A DNA stretch of 52,499 nucleotides from Terriglobia bacterium (GCA_020073005.1 JAIQFX010000049.1:1-52499), one strand, 5' to 3'; shown: positions 41,727 through 52,369, counted from the first letter of the stretch. The notes: generated by a model not told the origin, from the sequence alone. Translations and numbers: made by a program.

Positions 41727-42532
41727 CACGTCAGCTGGGGCTCGCGCGCCCGCGCGCCCTTCGCGCGTCGTTGAAGCATCAGGGATCGCAGGCGCGCGCG
41801 CAGCTCGTCGGCATCGAGCCCGCGCTCGATCTGTCCCTCGGCCACGATGGAAATGCGTCCCGTCTCTTCGGACACGACGATGGCCACGGCGTCGTTCTCT
41901 TCGGTCAACCCGATCGCCGCGCGGTGCCGCGACCCGAGCTCCTTGCTCAGGCGCGGGTTCACGGTCAGCGGCAGAAAGCACGCGGCCGCGGCTACGCGAT
42001 CTTCCTGCACGATGACGGCGCCGTCGTGCAGCGGCGAGGACGGCAGGAAGATGCTCAGCAGCAGATCGTAGGTCAGCACGGCGTCGAGCGGAATCCCGCC
42101 CTCGATGTAGTTGCGCAGCCCGATCTGCCGCTCGATCGCGATGATCGCGCCGATCCGCTGGTTCGAGAGCATGCTCGCTGCGACGACGAGCTCTTCGATC
42201 GTCTCGGCCGCCGACTCGGCCTTCGCAAAGTAGCGGAAGAAGGGCGCGCGTCCGAAATGCGCGAGCGCGCGGCGGATGTCCGACTGAAACAGCACGATGA
42301 CGGCGAACACGATGTAGCCGGCGAGGTTGCGCACGAGCCAGTTGACGGTCTCGAGATGCGCCCAGCGCGAGCCGTAGAACAGGACGACGAAGAGGCCGCC
42401 GCCAAACACCATCTGCACCGCGCGCGTGCCGCGGATGAGCTTCATCACCTCGTAGATGAGAATCGACACGACGAGGATGTCGACGAGGTCGATGAACGAC
42501 GGCCAGTGATTCAACGCGGCGGGCCAGGACAT
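41726..42532 (-). CDS. cdaA: Diadenylate cyclase CdaA
   Basis: Makes c-di-AMP from two ATP. Three N-terminal transmembrane helices (about 17-100) anchor a DisA_N domain with the catalytic DGA (SPLHDGAVIV) and RHR (LGSRHRAAIG) motifs. 268 residues. With cdaR and glmM it links second-messenger synthesis to cell-wall precursor supply. folP lies just upstream. Confidence 0.96.
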   Translation of the reverse strand: MSWPAALNHWPSFIDLVDILVVSILIYEVMKLIRGTRAVQMVFGGGLFVVLFYGSRWAHLETVNWLVRNLAGYIVFAVIVLFQSDIRRALAHFGRAPFFRYFAKAESAAETIEELVVAASMLSNQRIGAIIAIERQIGLRNYIEGGIPLDAVLTYDLLLSIFLPSSPLHDGAVIVQEDRVAAAACFLPLTVNPRLSKELGSRHRAAIGLTEENDAVAIVVSEETGRISIVAEGQIERGLDADELRARLRSLMLQRRAKGARAREPQLT

Positions 42533-42537
42533 TTGAG

Positions 42538-43443
42538 TCAGTAGTCGTTCGTCGTTCGTCGCTCGTCGTTCGTCGTTGGTCCCGCCAGCCGAATCTGCTC
42601 GGCGACGCGGACGACTTGCGCCATTTCAGCCACGGCGTGCACGCGCAGGATGTGCGCGCCGGCCAGCACGGCGGCGGTCACCGCGGCGGCCGTACCCCAA
42701 TCCCGCTCCGGCGCGGGCCGATCGCCGACGGCGTCCGTCATGAACGACTTGCGCGACGGTCCCACCAGCATCGGCCGGTCGAGCGCCGCGGCCAGGTCAG
42801 GCAATCGCGCGAGGACACCATAACTGTGCGTCGCGCGTTTGGCAAACCCGACGCCGGGGTCGACGATCACCCGATCGCGCGGGACGCCCTGCGCGGCGGC
42901 CCGCCGGATGCTGTCCTGCAACTCCGCCGCGACGTCGGCGGCGACATCTCCATACGAGGCTTCCGCGTACATGGTCTTCGGCCGGCCGCGCGAGTGCATG
43001 AGGACGAGGGCGGCGCCCGTGTCGGCCACGACGCGGGCGAGCGCCGGATCGCGGTCCAGTCCGCTCACGTCGTTGACGAGTGAGGCGCCGGCGCCGATGG
43101 CCGCGCGGGCCACGTCCGACTTGTAGGTGTCGACCGAGATCGGCACGCGCAGCCGTCCGCGCAACGCGTTCAGCACGGGGAGCACGCGCCGCAGTTCCTC
43201 GTCCACGGGGACCGGATCCGCGCCGGGTCGCGTCGATTCGCCGCCGACGTCAATCAGATCGGCGCCGTCCGCTTCCAGGCGCAGCGCCGCTGCGATCGCG
43301 CTCTCCGGATCGGCGCAGTGGTTGGCGTCGGCGAAGGAATCCGGCGTGACGTTGAGGATGCCCATGACGAGCGGGCGATCGCCGAGCCGCAGGACGTGGC
43401 CGTGCGCGAGGGAGACGGTGTAGAGACGTCTGGGGGGAAACAC
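42538..43443 (-). CDS. folP: Dihydropteroate synthase
   Basis: Joins p-aminobenzoate and dihydropterin pyrophosphate in folate synthesis. MGILNVTPDSFAD, DVGGESTRPGAD, VNDVSGL, MHSRG, DPGVGFAK, VGPSRKSF and the final HILRVHAV are conserved. The C-terminal tail AGPTTNDERRTTNDY and the stop codon come from the adjacent heptamer array. 301 residues. Confidence 0.96.
   Translation of the reverse strand: MFPPRRLYTVSLAHGHVLRLGDRPLVMGILNVTPDSFADANHCADPESAIAAALRLEADGADLIDVGGESTRPGADPVPVDEELRRVLPVLNALRGRLRVPISVDTYKSDVARAAIGAGASLVNDVSGLDRDPALARVVADTGAALVLMHSRGRPKTMYAEASYGDVAADVAAELQDSIRRAAAQGVPRDRVIVDPGVGFAKRATHSYGVLARLPDLAAALDRPMLVGPSRKSFMTDAVGDRPAPERDWGTAAAVTAAVLAGAHILRVHAVAEMAQVVRVAEQIRLAGPTTNDERRTTNDY
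42541..42581. repeat. Heptamer array GTCGTTC at the folP 3' end
   Basis: Five to six GTCGTTC/GTCGCTC/GTCGTTG units that encode the extra C-terminal residues of FolP, a few bases before the cdaA start. Confidence 0.85.
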
Positions 43444-43447
43444 GGTG

Positions 43448-43539
43448 TAGTCATTAGTCGTTAGTCGTTAGTCGTTGGTCGTTGGTCGTTCGTCAAGCGT
43501 TCGACCGACGACCAAGGACTAACGACCAACGACCAACGA

Positions 43540-43543
<4 letters not shown>
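43448..43543. repeat. Inverted heptamer array (GTCGTTA / TAACGAC) between ftsH and folP
   Basis: Left arm 43448-43494 has six GTCGTTA/GTCGTTG units and right arm 43502-43543 has the complementary GACCAAC/GACTAAC units. The ftsH stop codon (TAG) lies at the end of the right arm. Confidence 0.9.
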
Positions 43544-45447
<1,904 letters not shown>

Positions 45448-45497
45448 GCACTGCCTCCCAATTACCACTGCAGCAGCCGCTTACGCGCGTTCGCGCG

Positions 45498-46868
45498 TCA
45501 GCGAGCCTGCCTGATTTTCAAGATTATCACGCCCTGCACAGGGTCGGTTACCCGAAAAGCCTCGTCAATTCCGTAACCGGCTACCCACACGATCCGGCCC
45601 CTTGTATCAACCACAATCGGCACGTCGTCGCGATCGCGGCGGGCCACCTTGCGGTCCACGAAGAAATCCTGCAGCTTCTTGCGCCCACCCAGCCCGATCG
45701 GTCGGAACCGGTCTCCCGGCCGCCGGTTTCGTACGACCAAACTTGGCCCGCACAAGTCGCGGCGGACCACCGCCTGGCCCTCGCTGCCCAGAGTTGCACC
45801 CGGGACGGTCGCGGACGTCTCGGCGGACACGACGCGCGCGACTTCCGGCAACGTCACCTCTCCTGGGATAGACAGCGGATACTGGAAAAAGGTCTCAAGG
45901 GTGACAGGGGGCGGCGTGCCAGCGTCCCTAGGGGTTAAGACGATCCGCGGACCGATCCGTTGCACGCGCTGCCCCGGCAGGTCGACGGTCCCGTCCGCAC
46001 GGTCGACAAGACGCAGGACCGCGTCGACATGGTTGAACGAAATCGGCCGGCCGCCCGACGCGCCGTTCAGCGCGCGCCAGACGGCAAGGCGCGCGAGCGC
46101 GCGCGGTGCGGCGCGCAGCCGCTCGACGTCGAGATCGGATCCGAACCGCTCGCACTCCGCCTCCATCCACGCCCAGACCTCGCGCGCCAGCTCCGCTTCG
46201 TCGGCCAGCACGTCGACGACGTTCGGGTTGAAGCGCGTCTCGAGCAGCGGCAACAACTCGGCGCGCACGCGATTGCGGGGAATCGCGACGTCCCGGTTGG
46301 ATTCGTCCTCGATGAAGGGAATGTCGCGCTCGTCGAGCCATTCGCGCAGGTCGCGACGGCGGCAGCCGAGCAGCGGGCGGACGATGTGGCCGTGGCGCGG
46401 ATGCATGCCCGAGAGGCCGCGCGGCCCGGCGCCGCGCACGAGGCGCAGCAGAACGGTCTCCGCCTGATCGTCGCGCGTGTGGCCGAGCGCGACGAGGTCG
46501 GCGCCGGCCTCGACGCGCGCGCGCTCGAAGAACTCGTACCGCGACGCGCGCGCCGCGTCCTCGATCGACCGGCGTTCGTCGCGCGCGCGCGCGGCGACGT
46601 CGGCGCGATCGACCAGCATCGGCACGTTCAGCGAACGCGCGACGCCGGCGGCCACGCGCTCATCGTCGGCGGCGCGCGCGCGGAGCTGGTGATTGAAATG
46701 CGCGAGACCCGCCAGCTTCAGATCGCCGGCCGCGTCGAGCTCGCGCAGCACGTGCGCCAGCGCGACCGAATCGGATCCGCCCGATACGGCGGCGAGCACG
46801 CGCGCGCCGGCGCGCATCAGCGCGTGCTGGCGGATGAAGCGGCGCACGCAATCGAGAAGTGCAGTCAT
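45498..46868 (-). CDS. tilS: tRNA(Ile)-lysidine synthase
   Basis: Changes C34 of tRNA-Ile(CAU) to lysidine. PP-loop SGGSDSVALAHVL, the HFNHQLR segment, GHTRDDQAETVLLRL and the C-terminal GLGGRKKLQDFFVDRKV domain mark the family. 456 residues from ATG 46868. The neighbouring tRNA has a CAU anticodon and could even be the substrate. An array of CAGGTGG-type repeats separates them. Confidence 0.94.
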   Translation of the reverse strand: MTALLDCVRRFIRQHALMRAGARVLAAVSGGSDSVALAHVLRELDAAGDLKLAGLAHFNHQLRARAADDERVAAGVARSLNVPMLVDRADVAARARDERRSIEDAARASRYEFFERARVEAGADLVALGHTRDDQAETVLLRLVRGAGPRGLSGMHPRHGHIVRPLLGCRRRDLREWLDERDIPFIEDESNRDVAIPRNRVRAELLPLLETRFNPNVVDVLADEAELAREVWAWMEAECERFGSDLDVERLRAAPRALARLAVWRALNGASGGRPISFNHVDAVLRLVDRADGTVDLPGQRVQRIGPRIVLTPRDAGTPPPVTLETFFQYPLSIPGEVTLPEVARVVSAETSATVPGATLGSEGQAVVRRDLCGPSLVVRNRRPGDRFRPIGLGGRKKLQDFFVDRKVARRDRDDVPIVVDTRGRIVWVAGYGIDEAFRVTDPVQGVIILKIRQAR

Positions 46869-46976
46869 GCGTTCCTGGCGGGTGTGGCAGGTGGGGCAGG
46901 TAGGTGGAGCAGGAAGGCGAGCGCCGCGAAGCTAACCTACCCGGCCCACCCGCCCTACCCGCCCCAGCCGACCCAT
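46866..46976. repeat. Inverted array (GGCAGGTGGGGCAGGT / ACCTACCCGGCCCACC)
   Basis: A left arm with tandem GTGGGGCAGGT words and a right arm with CCACCCGCCCTACCC words, filling the spacer between the tRNA gene and tilS. Confidence 0.75.
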
Positions 46977-46979
46977 ATC

Positions 46980-47057
46980 TGGTGCCGGAGGGCGGACTCG
47001 AACCGCCGACCCCGCGCTTATGAGACGCGTGCTCTCAACCAACTGAGCTACTCCGGC
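46980..47057 (-). tRNA. tRNA with CAU anticodon (Met, or Ile2)
   Basis: A full cloverleaf with encoded CCA: acceptor GCCGGAG paired with CTCCGGC, D-arm GCTC...GAGC, anticodon stem CGCGT/GCGCG around loop CTCATAA (anticodon CAT), T-arm GGCGG TTCGAGT CCGCC. The elongator Met features dominate, but a tRNA-Ile2 read through lysidine cannot be excluded by eye, and tilS is next to it. Confidence 0.92.
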
Positions 47058-47093
47058 CGGAACTTTCGATCTTACCAGTCTGAACGAAGTCTC

Positions 47094-47130
47094 TCAATCT
47101 GAAATCTGAACTCTGAACTCTGAACTCCCG
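47094..47130. repeat. Heptamer array ACTCTGA
   Basis: Four units of CTGAACT/CTGAAAT between the tRNA 5' side and the next gene on the minus strand. Confidence 0.75.
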
Positions 47131-47133
47131 ATT

Positions 47134-48093
47134 TCACGCGCTCCCGCGCGCGTCGGCGTCGATCACCGCGGCGGCGAGCAGCGGAATCATGATCTCGTGG
47201 TGGCCCACCAGGGAGAAGCCGCGGCCAGTCCCCGCCGTCGGCCGCGTGACGACGTTGGTCTGCGGACGATAGTGGCGGACGAAATCGAGGTCGACCGCCG
47301 TCAGGCCGGAGAGCGCGAGGCCGCGGTTGCGCGCGAGCGCCACCGCCTTGAGAAAGACTTCGGGCAGCACGACCGCCGATCCGCAATTCAAGTACACGCC
47401 GCGCTCGAGCCGCGCGACGTTCGACACGAAATAGCGGAAGTCGCGCAGGCTGCCTTCGCCGATCGCCGCGCCGGACGCCGCGGGATGCATGTGGATGATG
47501 TCGGTGCCGATCGCCACGTGGACGGTGACCGGAATCTCGAGCCGCGCGGCCGCCGCGAGGATGCTGCTCCGCGCGTGCTGCGGCTGCTTCGACGCGACCA
47601 AGCGCGTGACCGACTGTCCAATCCCGAGCCCCGCCGCGACGCCGTCGTTGATCGCGCCGTTCAGCAGACGCCCGGTCTCCTCCGCCATGCCGAACCGCCC
47701 AGGACCGAGCGCCTCGTCGACGTCCTCGGACGTCGCGCCGACGAGCGCGACTTCGAAGTCGTGGATGACGGTCGCGCCGTTGGTCGCGATCGCCGAAACG
47801 AAGCCGCGTTCCATCAGATCGATGAGGACCGGGCCGAGTCCCGTCTTGATGACGTGCGCGCCGATGCCCCAGACGACGCCGGCGCCCGTCCGCTTCGCGG
47901 CGACGACGGACCGCACGACGGCTTTGAAATCCGCGGCGGCCTGAATGTTCGGCAGCGCGTCGACGAAGGCGCCGATCGATCCGGCGGGCGCAGCGGCTCG
48001 CGCGAAATCCTCCGACCGCGCTTTGCTCGCGCGCGCCTTCAGCGGATACGTCTTGATGTCCGAAAGATCGAATTCTTCGTAGGGGAATGGCAT
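47134..48093 (-). CDS. Conserved protein, possible deoxyhypusine-synthase-like fold
   Basis: 319 residues, cytosolic. ATG 48093 overlaps the queA stop by one base (TGATG), so it is coupled to queA. It has glycine-rich Rossmann-like segments (VVWGIGAHVIKTGLGPVLIDLM, ATNGATVIHDFEVAL, VAIGTDIIHMHPAASGAAIGEG). The overall pattern recalls deoxyhypusine synthase-related proteins, but I do not see the catalytic Lys region, and I would not name it. NAD or metal binding is a reasonable guess. Confidence 0.75.
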   Translation of the reverse strand: MPFPYEEFDLSDIKTYPLKARASKARSEDFARAAAPAGSIGAFVDALPNIQAAADFKAVVRSVVAAKRTGAGVVWGIGAHVIKTGLGPVLIDLMERGFVSAIATNGATVIHDFEVALVGATSEDVDEALGPGRFGMAEETGRLLNGAINDGVAAGLGIGQSVTRLVASKQPQHARSSILAAAARLEIPVTVHVAIGTDIIHMHPAASGAAIGEGSLRDFRYFVSNVARLERGVYLNCGSAVVLPEVFLKAVALARNRGLALSGLTAVDLDFVRHYRPQTNVVTRPTAGTGRGFSLVGHHEIMIPLLAAAVIDADARGSA

Positions 48094-49190
48094 CAGAGAA
48101 TCAACATCGCATCGCCATAACTGTAGAACCGGTACCGCTCGGCGATTGCCGCATCATACGCGTTTCTCGCGCGATCGCGTCCCGCAAACGCGCACACCAG
48201 CATGAAGAGCGACGACTGCGGAAGGTGGAAGTTCGTCAGCAGCCCGCCGACGACGCGGAAGGTGAAGCCGGGGTAGATAAAGAGGTCCGTCGACCCGCGC
48301 CCGGCGACGACGCGACCGTCGTGCGCCTGCGCGACGGCCTCGAGCGTCCGCGTCGTCGTCGTGCCGACGGCGATGATGCGGCGGCCTTCAGCGCGGGCCG
48401 CTTCAATCGTCGCGGCGGCCGACTCTGAAATCTCGTAGTGCTCCACCTCGAGCCGGTGATCTTCCACGCGATCGACGCGCACGGGCTGGAACGTGCCGTA
48501 GCCGACGTGGAGCGTGATCTCCGTCAGGGCGACGCCGCGGTCCGCGAGCGCGGCCGTGAGCGCCGGTGTGAAATGCAGTCCGGCTGTCGGCGCCGCGATC
48601 GAACCGCGTTCCTTCGCGAAGACGGTCTGATAACGATCGCGATCGGGCGGCGCGTCCTCGCGCTTGATGTACGGCGGCAGCGGCACGTGTCCGATCGCGT
48701 CGACCGCGGCGTCGACCGTCGAGCCGTCCTCGGTCCACAGGCGGATCAGGCGCCGTCCGAAGAACCGCCGCTCGAGCACTTCTCCGTGAATGGTGTGAGT
48801 TCCAGCAAACTCGACGCGCGCCCCCGGTTTCAGTTTCTGCCCAGGGTGCATCAACGCCTCCCAGTTGGCAGAAACTGCAACAGGGTCCGACCCCGGTCCG
48901 ACCCCGGTCCGACCCGGGTCGGACCCTTCTTCGCGGCGGATCAGCAGGCACTCGACGGCGCCGCCGCTCGGCACGCGGCGTCCGAGCAGCCGCGCGGGAA
49001 ACACGCGCGTGTTGTTGACGACGATCAGATCGCCCGCGCGCAGCAGATCAGGAAGCGCGGCGACGTGCGTGTGTTCGACGGCGCCGGCGTCGCGACGCAG
49101 CAGCAACAACCGCGCGCCCGTGCGGTCGGGCGACGGCTCCTGTGCGATCAGTTCGGGAGGAAGGTCGAAATCGAAGTCGCGGACGTCCAT
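48093..49190 (-). CDS. queA: S-adenosylmethionine:tRNA ribosyltransferase-isomerase
   Basis: Adds the cyclopentene ring precursor to preQ1 at tRNA position 34, giving epoxyqueuosine. The N-terminal FDLPPELIAQEP, VVNNTRVFPARL, APTAGLHFT, LHVGYGTFQPVR and NFHLPQSSLFMLV are the family marks. An in-frame insert (EEGSDPGRTGVGPGSDP) comes from an 11-bp GTCCGACCCCG array. 365 residues. With queC and queE it shows queuosine synthesis spread over the segment. Confidence 0.95.
   Translation of the reverse strand: MDVRDFDFDLPPELIAQEPSPDRTGARLLLLRRDAGAVEHTHVAALPDLLRAGDLIVVNNTRVFPARLLGRRVPSGGAVECLLIRREEGSDPGRTGVGPGSDPVAVSANWEALMHPGQKLKPGARVEFAGTHTIHGEVLERRFFGRRLIRLWTEDGSTVDAAVDAIGHVPLPPYIKREDAPPDRDRYQTVFAKERGSIAAPTAGLHFTPALTAALADRGVALTEITLHVGYGTFQPVRVDRVEDHRLEVEHYEISESAAATIEAARAEGRRIIAVGTTTTRTLEAVAQAHDGRVVAGRGSTDLFIYPGFTFRVVGGLLTNFHLPQSSLFMLVCAFAGRDRARNAYDAAIAERYRFYSYGDAMLIL
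48884..48930. repeat. 11-bp tandem array GTCCGACCCCG inside queA
   Basis: Three to four direct units plus a short inverted unit (GGGTCGGACCC), in frame in queA, where the family usually has a short loop. A copy change of three would keep the frame, and single copies would not. Confidence 0.75.
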
Positions 49191-49202
49191 CCGCGACTCA
49201 TG

Positions 49203-49868
49203 TTAATGGACGATGATGTTCGGGCCCCAGACGGCCTTGGCCTCGCGCCAGTCCTCTTCGAGGATGGTCCACAACGCCTGCTCGAGATACTCGCCGTTGC
49301 GCAGGAACGACCGGCGGAGGACGCCTTCCTGCACGGCGCCGATCTTCCTGAGCGCGCCGTTGCCGCGCCCGTTCCGCAGCGCCGCGCGCGCCTCGAGCCG
49401 GTGGACGCCGATGACGTCGATCGCGAAGTCGACGGTGAGGGTGGCGCCTTCGGCGAACATGCCCGTGCCCCAGTACTCGACGGCCATCGCGAAGCCCCAC
49501 TCGGCGGTGCCGAATCCGGCCTCGAGCGAGCGGACCTGAAACAGGCCGACGGCGACGTCGCTGTCCCGCGGCACGATGGCGAAGCAGGCGCTCTGGCCCG
49601 CGGCGCGCTGACGTTGGGTCCAGGCGATGAACCGCTCGAAGCCCTCGACGGTCGTCGGCGGTGGGGAGAGAAACCGCGTGACTTCCTCAGTCGTGAGCGA
49701 GGCGAGCAGCGACGCGGCATCGGTGTGGCGCAGCTCACGCAGCGTCACCAGCGATCCCGTCAACGTCGGCAGACCCGTGCGCCAGTCGATCGCCGCGGGC
49801 TCCTGCGCCGGCAGCGGGACGGTCGAAACGATTGCGTCGGCACCAGGGGTGAAGGGCATCTTCTCCAT
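49203..49868 (-). CDS. GNAT-family N-acetyltransferase (RimJ/RimL-like)
   Basis: Acetyl-CoA-dependent acetyltransferase of 221 residues. VTLRELRHTDAASLLASL opens the fold, GFAMAVEYWGTGMFAEGATLTVDFA is the acetyl-CoA-binding part, and HRLEARAALRNGRGNGALRKIGAV completes the RimJ/L pattern. AAGGA lies 9 nt before ATG 49868. Ribosomal-protein or small-molecule substrates are both possible. It starts 15 nt after the subtilase stop. Confidence 0.87.
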   Translation of the reverse strand: MEKMPFTPGADAIVSTVPLPAQEPAAIDWRTGLPTLTGSLVTLRELRHTDAASLLASLTTEEVTRFLSPPPTTVEGFERFIAWTQRQRAAGQSACFAIVPRDSDVAVGLFQVRSLEAGFGTAEWGFAMAVEYWGTGMFAEGATLTVDFAIDVIGVHRLEARAALRNGRGNGALRKIGAVQEGVLRRSFLRNGEYLEQALWTILEEDWREAKAVWGPNIIVH

Positions 49869-49883
49869 CGGGAGAATCCTTCG

Positions 49884-51911
49884 TTAGAAGGGTTGCCCCT
49901 TTCCGCCCGCGACGGCGGTACCCCAGACGATGTTGTCGAGACGCGACGTGCCCCACACGATGTTCTCGCCATCGTCCGACGTGTCCCAGACGATGTTGTC
50001 GAGACGCGACGTGCCCCACACGATGTTCTCGCCATCGTCCGACGTGCCCCAGACGATGTTGTTGCCGACGACCGTGCCCCAGACGATGTTCTCGTCGTCC
50101 AGCGTGCCCCAGACGATGTTCTCGTCATCGCCGGTGCCCCACACGATGTTCTCGTCGCCGTCCTGCTGACCGATGATCCGGTCGCTCCAGACGATGTTGG
50201 TGCCCCAGACAATGTTGGTGCCCCAGACGATGTTGGAGGCCTTCACCTGCGCGTGGGCGCCGAACGGGATCTTGGCGGCGAGGGTCGCAGTACTGCCGAT
50301 GAGCCTGGTGCCCCACTCGACGCCGAGCCCCCACGTCTTCAGGTTGTGGTAGACGAAGTCGCCGGTGTAGACCGTATCGCCCCAGATAACCTGTTCGCCC
50401 CACGCGTACACCTTGCCGCCGAGGGCCGTGTGCGGCCACACGCCCATGCGCAGCCACCAGTTGCCGACGGACTCGGCGGTGTCGATCGCGCTGGTGAGCG
50501 CGATGGCGCCGGCCGCGTTGAGTTCACCCGCGCCTTGGGACAGATAATCGGCGCCCGCCAGGGGGATCGAGCTGTACTCGAGGATCGCCTTCACCGCGTT
50601 CGGCGTCAGCGGCCCCGCGTTGTAGTAGCCGGCGCGGTTGTGCGCGTCGAGCACGTCGGCGATGACGCCGCTCGCGACGGCGGCGGCCATGCTCGTGCCG
50701 CTCAGCTCGAGGAAGGAATTGCGCTTCTCCGACTTGTGTTCGTTGGTCAGCTTCGTGAACAGCGTCGACACGAGATTCGTGTCCGACGTCAGGTGATGTC
50801 CGGGCGCCACGGCGTCGGGCTTGGCGAAGCCGTCGTACCACGTCGGACCGCGCGAGCTGTAGTCGGCGACCTTGTCGTCGTCGCGCGACAACGTGTCGTT
50901 GGTCATCGCGGAGCCGACCGTGAAGGCCGACGGCGCGTTGGCCGGCGAGTTGATGCCGGTGTAGCCGACCGCACCCTTCTTGTTCTGTCCGTAGTTGCCC
51001 GCGGCCGTCACGACGATCAGGCCCTCGGCGGCGGCCTTCTCGACGGCCTGCACGAGCGGGTCGGTCTTGGCCGGTTCGAAAATCGGATGACCGAGCGAGA
51101 GATTGACGATCTGAACCTGCAGCCGCGCGTGATTCACGGTGACGTATTCGAGCGCCTTGATCACATCGCTCGTGCTGCCCGCGCCGTTCTTGTCGAGGAC
51201 CTTGAGGCCCACGAACCGGACGTCCGGCGCCACGCCCTGATACTGATAGTCCGACATCTGGCCGCCGCTGCCGATCAGGCCGGCGACGTGCGTGCCGTGG
51301 CCGTAGTCGTCGTAGGGCGCCGTCGGAATGCCGCCGCGCGTGAAGTCGTAGAACGCGGTGATGCGGCCGTCGAAGTCCTTGGTCGGCGCGATGCCGGAGT
51401 CGATGATCGCGACGCCGATGCCCGCGCCGCTCGGGGTGGACCAGTCGCTCTGGCGCGGCAACCCGAGCTCCTGCCGCAGCGTGGGCGTGATCAGCTCGTA
51501 CGGCGGCACCGCGACCGACCGCATCGGCGACAGGCGCCCCTTGCCTTTCGCGGCCTGCGCCGCGCCGGCGTAGACGGTCGCGTCAATCGAGACGGCGTCC
51601 ACCCACGGGTGATTCGCGAGCTCGTCGACGTCCTCGCTGTGGATTTCCACCGCGAGCGCGTCGATCAGCGGATGTTCGGATTTGATCTTGTCGCCGTGCT
51701 TCTCGAGCGCCTGACGGATGTCGGCGCGGTAGCCGGCTTTGACGGTGATGATGACGTGCTGCGTCGCGGCGCCCGATCGCAGCGATTCGCGCAGCGCGCG
51801 ATCGACCTTCGCGTGTCCCCCCGGCGCGGCAAACGCCGCGTGCGCGCCCAGGAGAATAAGAAGAAAGAGGAGGGCGGCAACGGCAGGACGCAATGATCTG
51901 GAGAGACTCAC
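49884..51911 (-). CDS. Secreted subtilisin-like serine protease with NIVWGT repeats
   Basis: 675 residues: signal peptide (about 1-28), an I9-like propeptide (about 45-115), and an S8 catalytic domain with Asp171 (AIIDSGI), His205 (DYGHGTHVAG), oxyanion Asn306 (TAAGNYG) and Ser407 (LSGTSMAAA). Residues 560-665 hold eleven NIVWxx repeats (eight exact NIVWGT plus close variants), after a few degenerate WG units from about 505. Linkers are acidic (DDGE, DDE) or SRLD. The tail is probably an extracellular rigid or surface-binding region. Confidence 0.94.
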   Translation of the reverse strand: MSLSRSLRPAVAALLFLLILLGAHAAFAAPGGHAKVDRALRESLRSGAATQHVIITVKAGYRADIRQALEKHGDKIKSEHPLIDALAVEIHSEDVDELANHPWVDAVSIDATVYAGAAQAAKGKGRLSPMRSVAVPPYELITPTLRQELGLPRQSDWSTPSGAGIGVAIIDSGIAPTKDFDGRITAFYDFTRGGIPTAPYDDYGHGTHVAGLIGSGGQMSDYQYQGVAPDVRFVGLKVLDKNGAGSTSDVIKALEYVTVNHARLQVQIVNLSLGHPIFEPAKTDPLVQAVEKAAAEGLIVVTAAGNYGQNKKGAVGYTGINSPANAPSAFTVGSAMTNDTLSRDDDKVADYSSRGPTWYDGFAKPDAVAPGHHLTSDTNLVSTLFTKLTNEHKSEKRNSFLELSGTSMAAAVASGVIADVLDAHNRAGYYNAGPLTPNAVKAILEYSSIPLAGADYLSQGAGELNAAGAIALTSAIDTAESVGNWWLRMGVWPHTALGGKVYAWGEQVIWGDTVYTGDFVYHNLKTWGLGVEWGTRLIGSTATLAAKIPFGAHAQVKASNIVWGTNIVWGTNIVWSDRIIGQQDGDENIVWGTGDDENIVWGTLDDENIVWGTVVGNNIVWGTSDDGENIVWGTSRLDNIVWDTSDDGENIVWGTSRLDNIVWGTAVAGGKGQPF
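49917..50234. repeat. Coding repeat array for NIVWGT units
   Basis: On the minus strand AACATCGTCTGGGGCAC recurs with linkers of variable length. Two adjoining 63-bp units (49930-50055) are nearly identical, which implies recent duplication. Confidence 0.9.
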
Positions 51912-52204
51912 GCGATCAATAAGAGCAATCTGACGGCCAAGATTGGGTTGCAGCCGACCAAATTAGCTAAGATATTTTGAAATCAACAGGTTAAGTCACC
52001 TTTCAGTGACTCCAGTGGACCTTATATGACAGTATATGTCTGTTCTATACAGTTACACATTGACGACATATGATGATGAATACATGCGAATACACTAACA
52101 AAAATGGCACTAGAATGAGATTTGTTCCACTAATAGTCACATGTCGCTCTATCGAACATAAAGTGACAAGAACATACTTGACTAATCACGGCTAAACGGC
52201 CTAT
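51912..52204. other. AT-rich non-coding spacer
   Basis: About 290 bases with much lower GC than the rest and no convincing gene. It lies upstream of the subtilase and may hold its promoter and regulatory sites. Degenerate TATGA- and AGTGAC-type words recur but no clear array or promoter can be set by eye. Confidence 0.6.
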
Positions 52205-52229
52205 TTTAAGGCGTGCGGATCGCCTTAAA
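52205..52229. terminator. Hairpin TTTAAGGCG / CGCCTTAAA
   Basis: Perfect 9-bp arms (52205-52213, 52221-52229) with a 7-nt loop, upstream of the small gene fragment at 52279. It could be a terminator of upstream transcription or an operator. No long U-run follows. Confidence 0.4.
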
Positions 52230-52278
52230 CCTTCGCTTTTTGTTCAGAGCTGAGCGGCCGGTACGCGATAATCTCCGC

Positions 52279-52369
52279 ATGAACTGGATCGACGACAAAG
52301 AGAAGGAATATCGGCAGCAGCAGACGCGGCAGCGCACCGCTGAGGATCTTCAGCTTCACAACCTCGGTG
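52279..52369 (+). pseudogene. Small acidic/basic helical protein, 5' fragment cut by an insertion
   Basis: The frame from ATG 52279 encodes MNWIDDKEKEYRQQQTRQRT and about ten more residues, a charged helical start, then runs into repeat sequence typical of a transposon end at about 52369. The start of a larger hypothetical gene interrupted by the element is the simplest reading. Confidence 0.45.

Noticed and set aside
48438-51896. A 1152-codon plus-strand frame opposite queA, the acetyltransferase and the subtilase
   Set aside because: Its repetitive part is only the antisense reading of the NIVWGT repeats; no plausible start context or domain.
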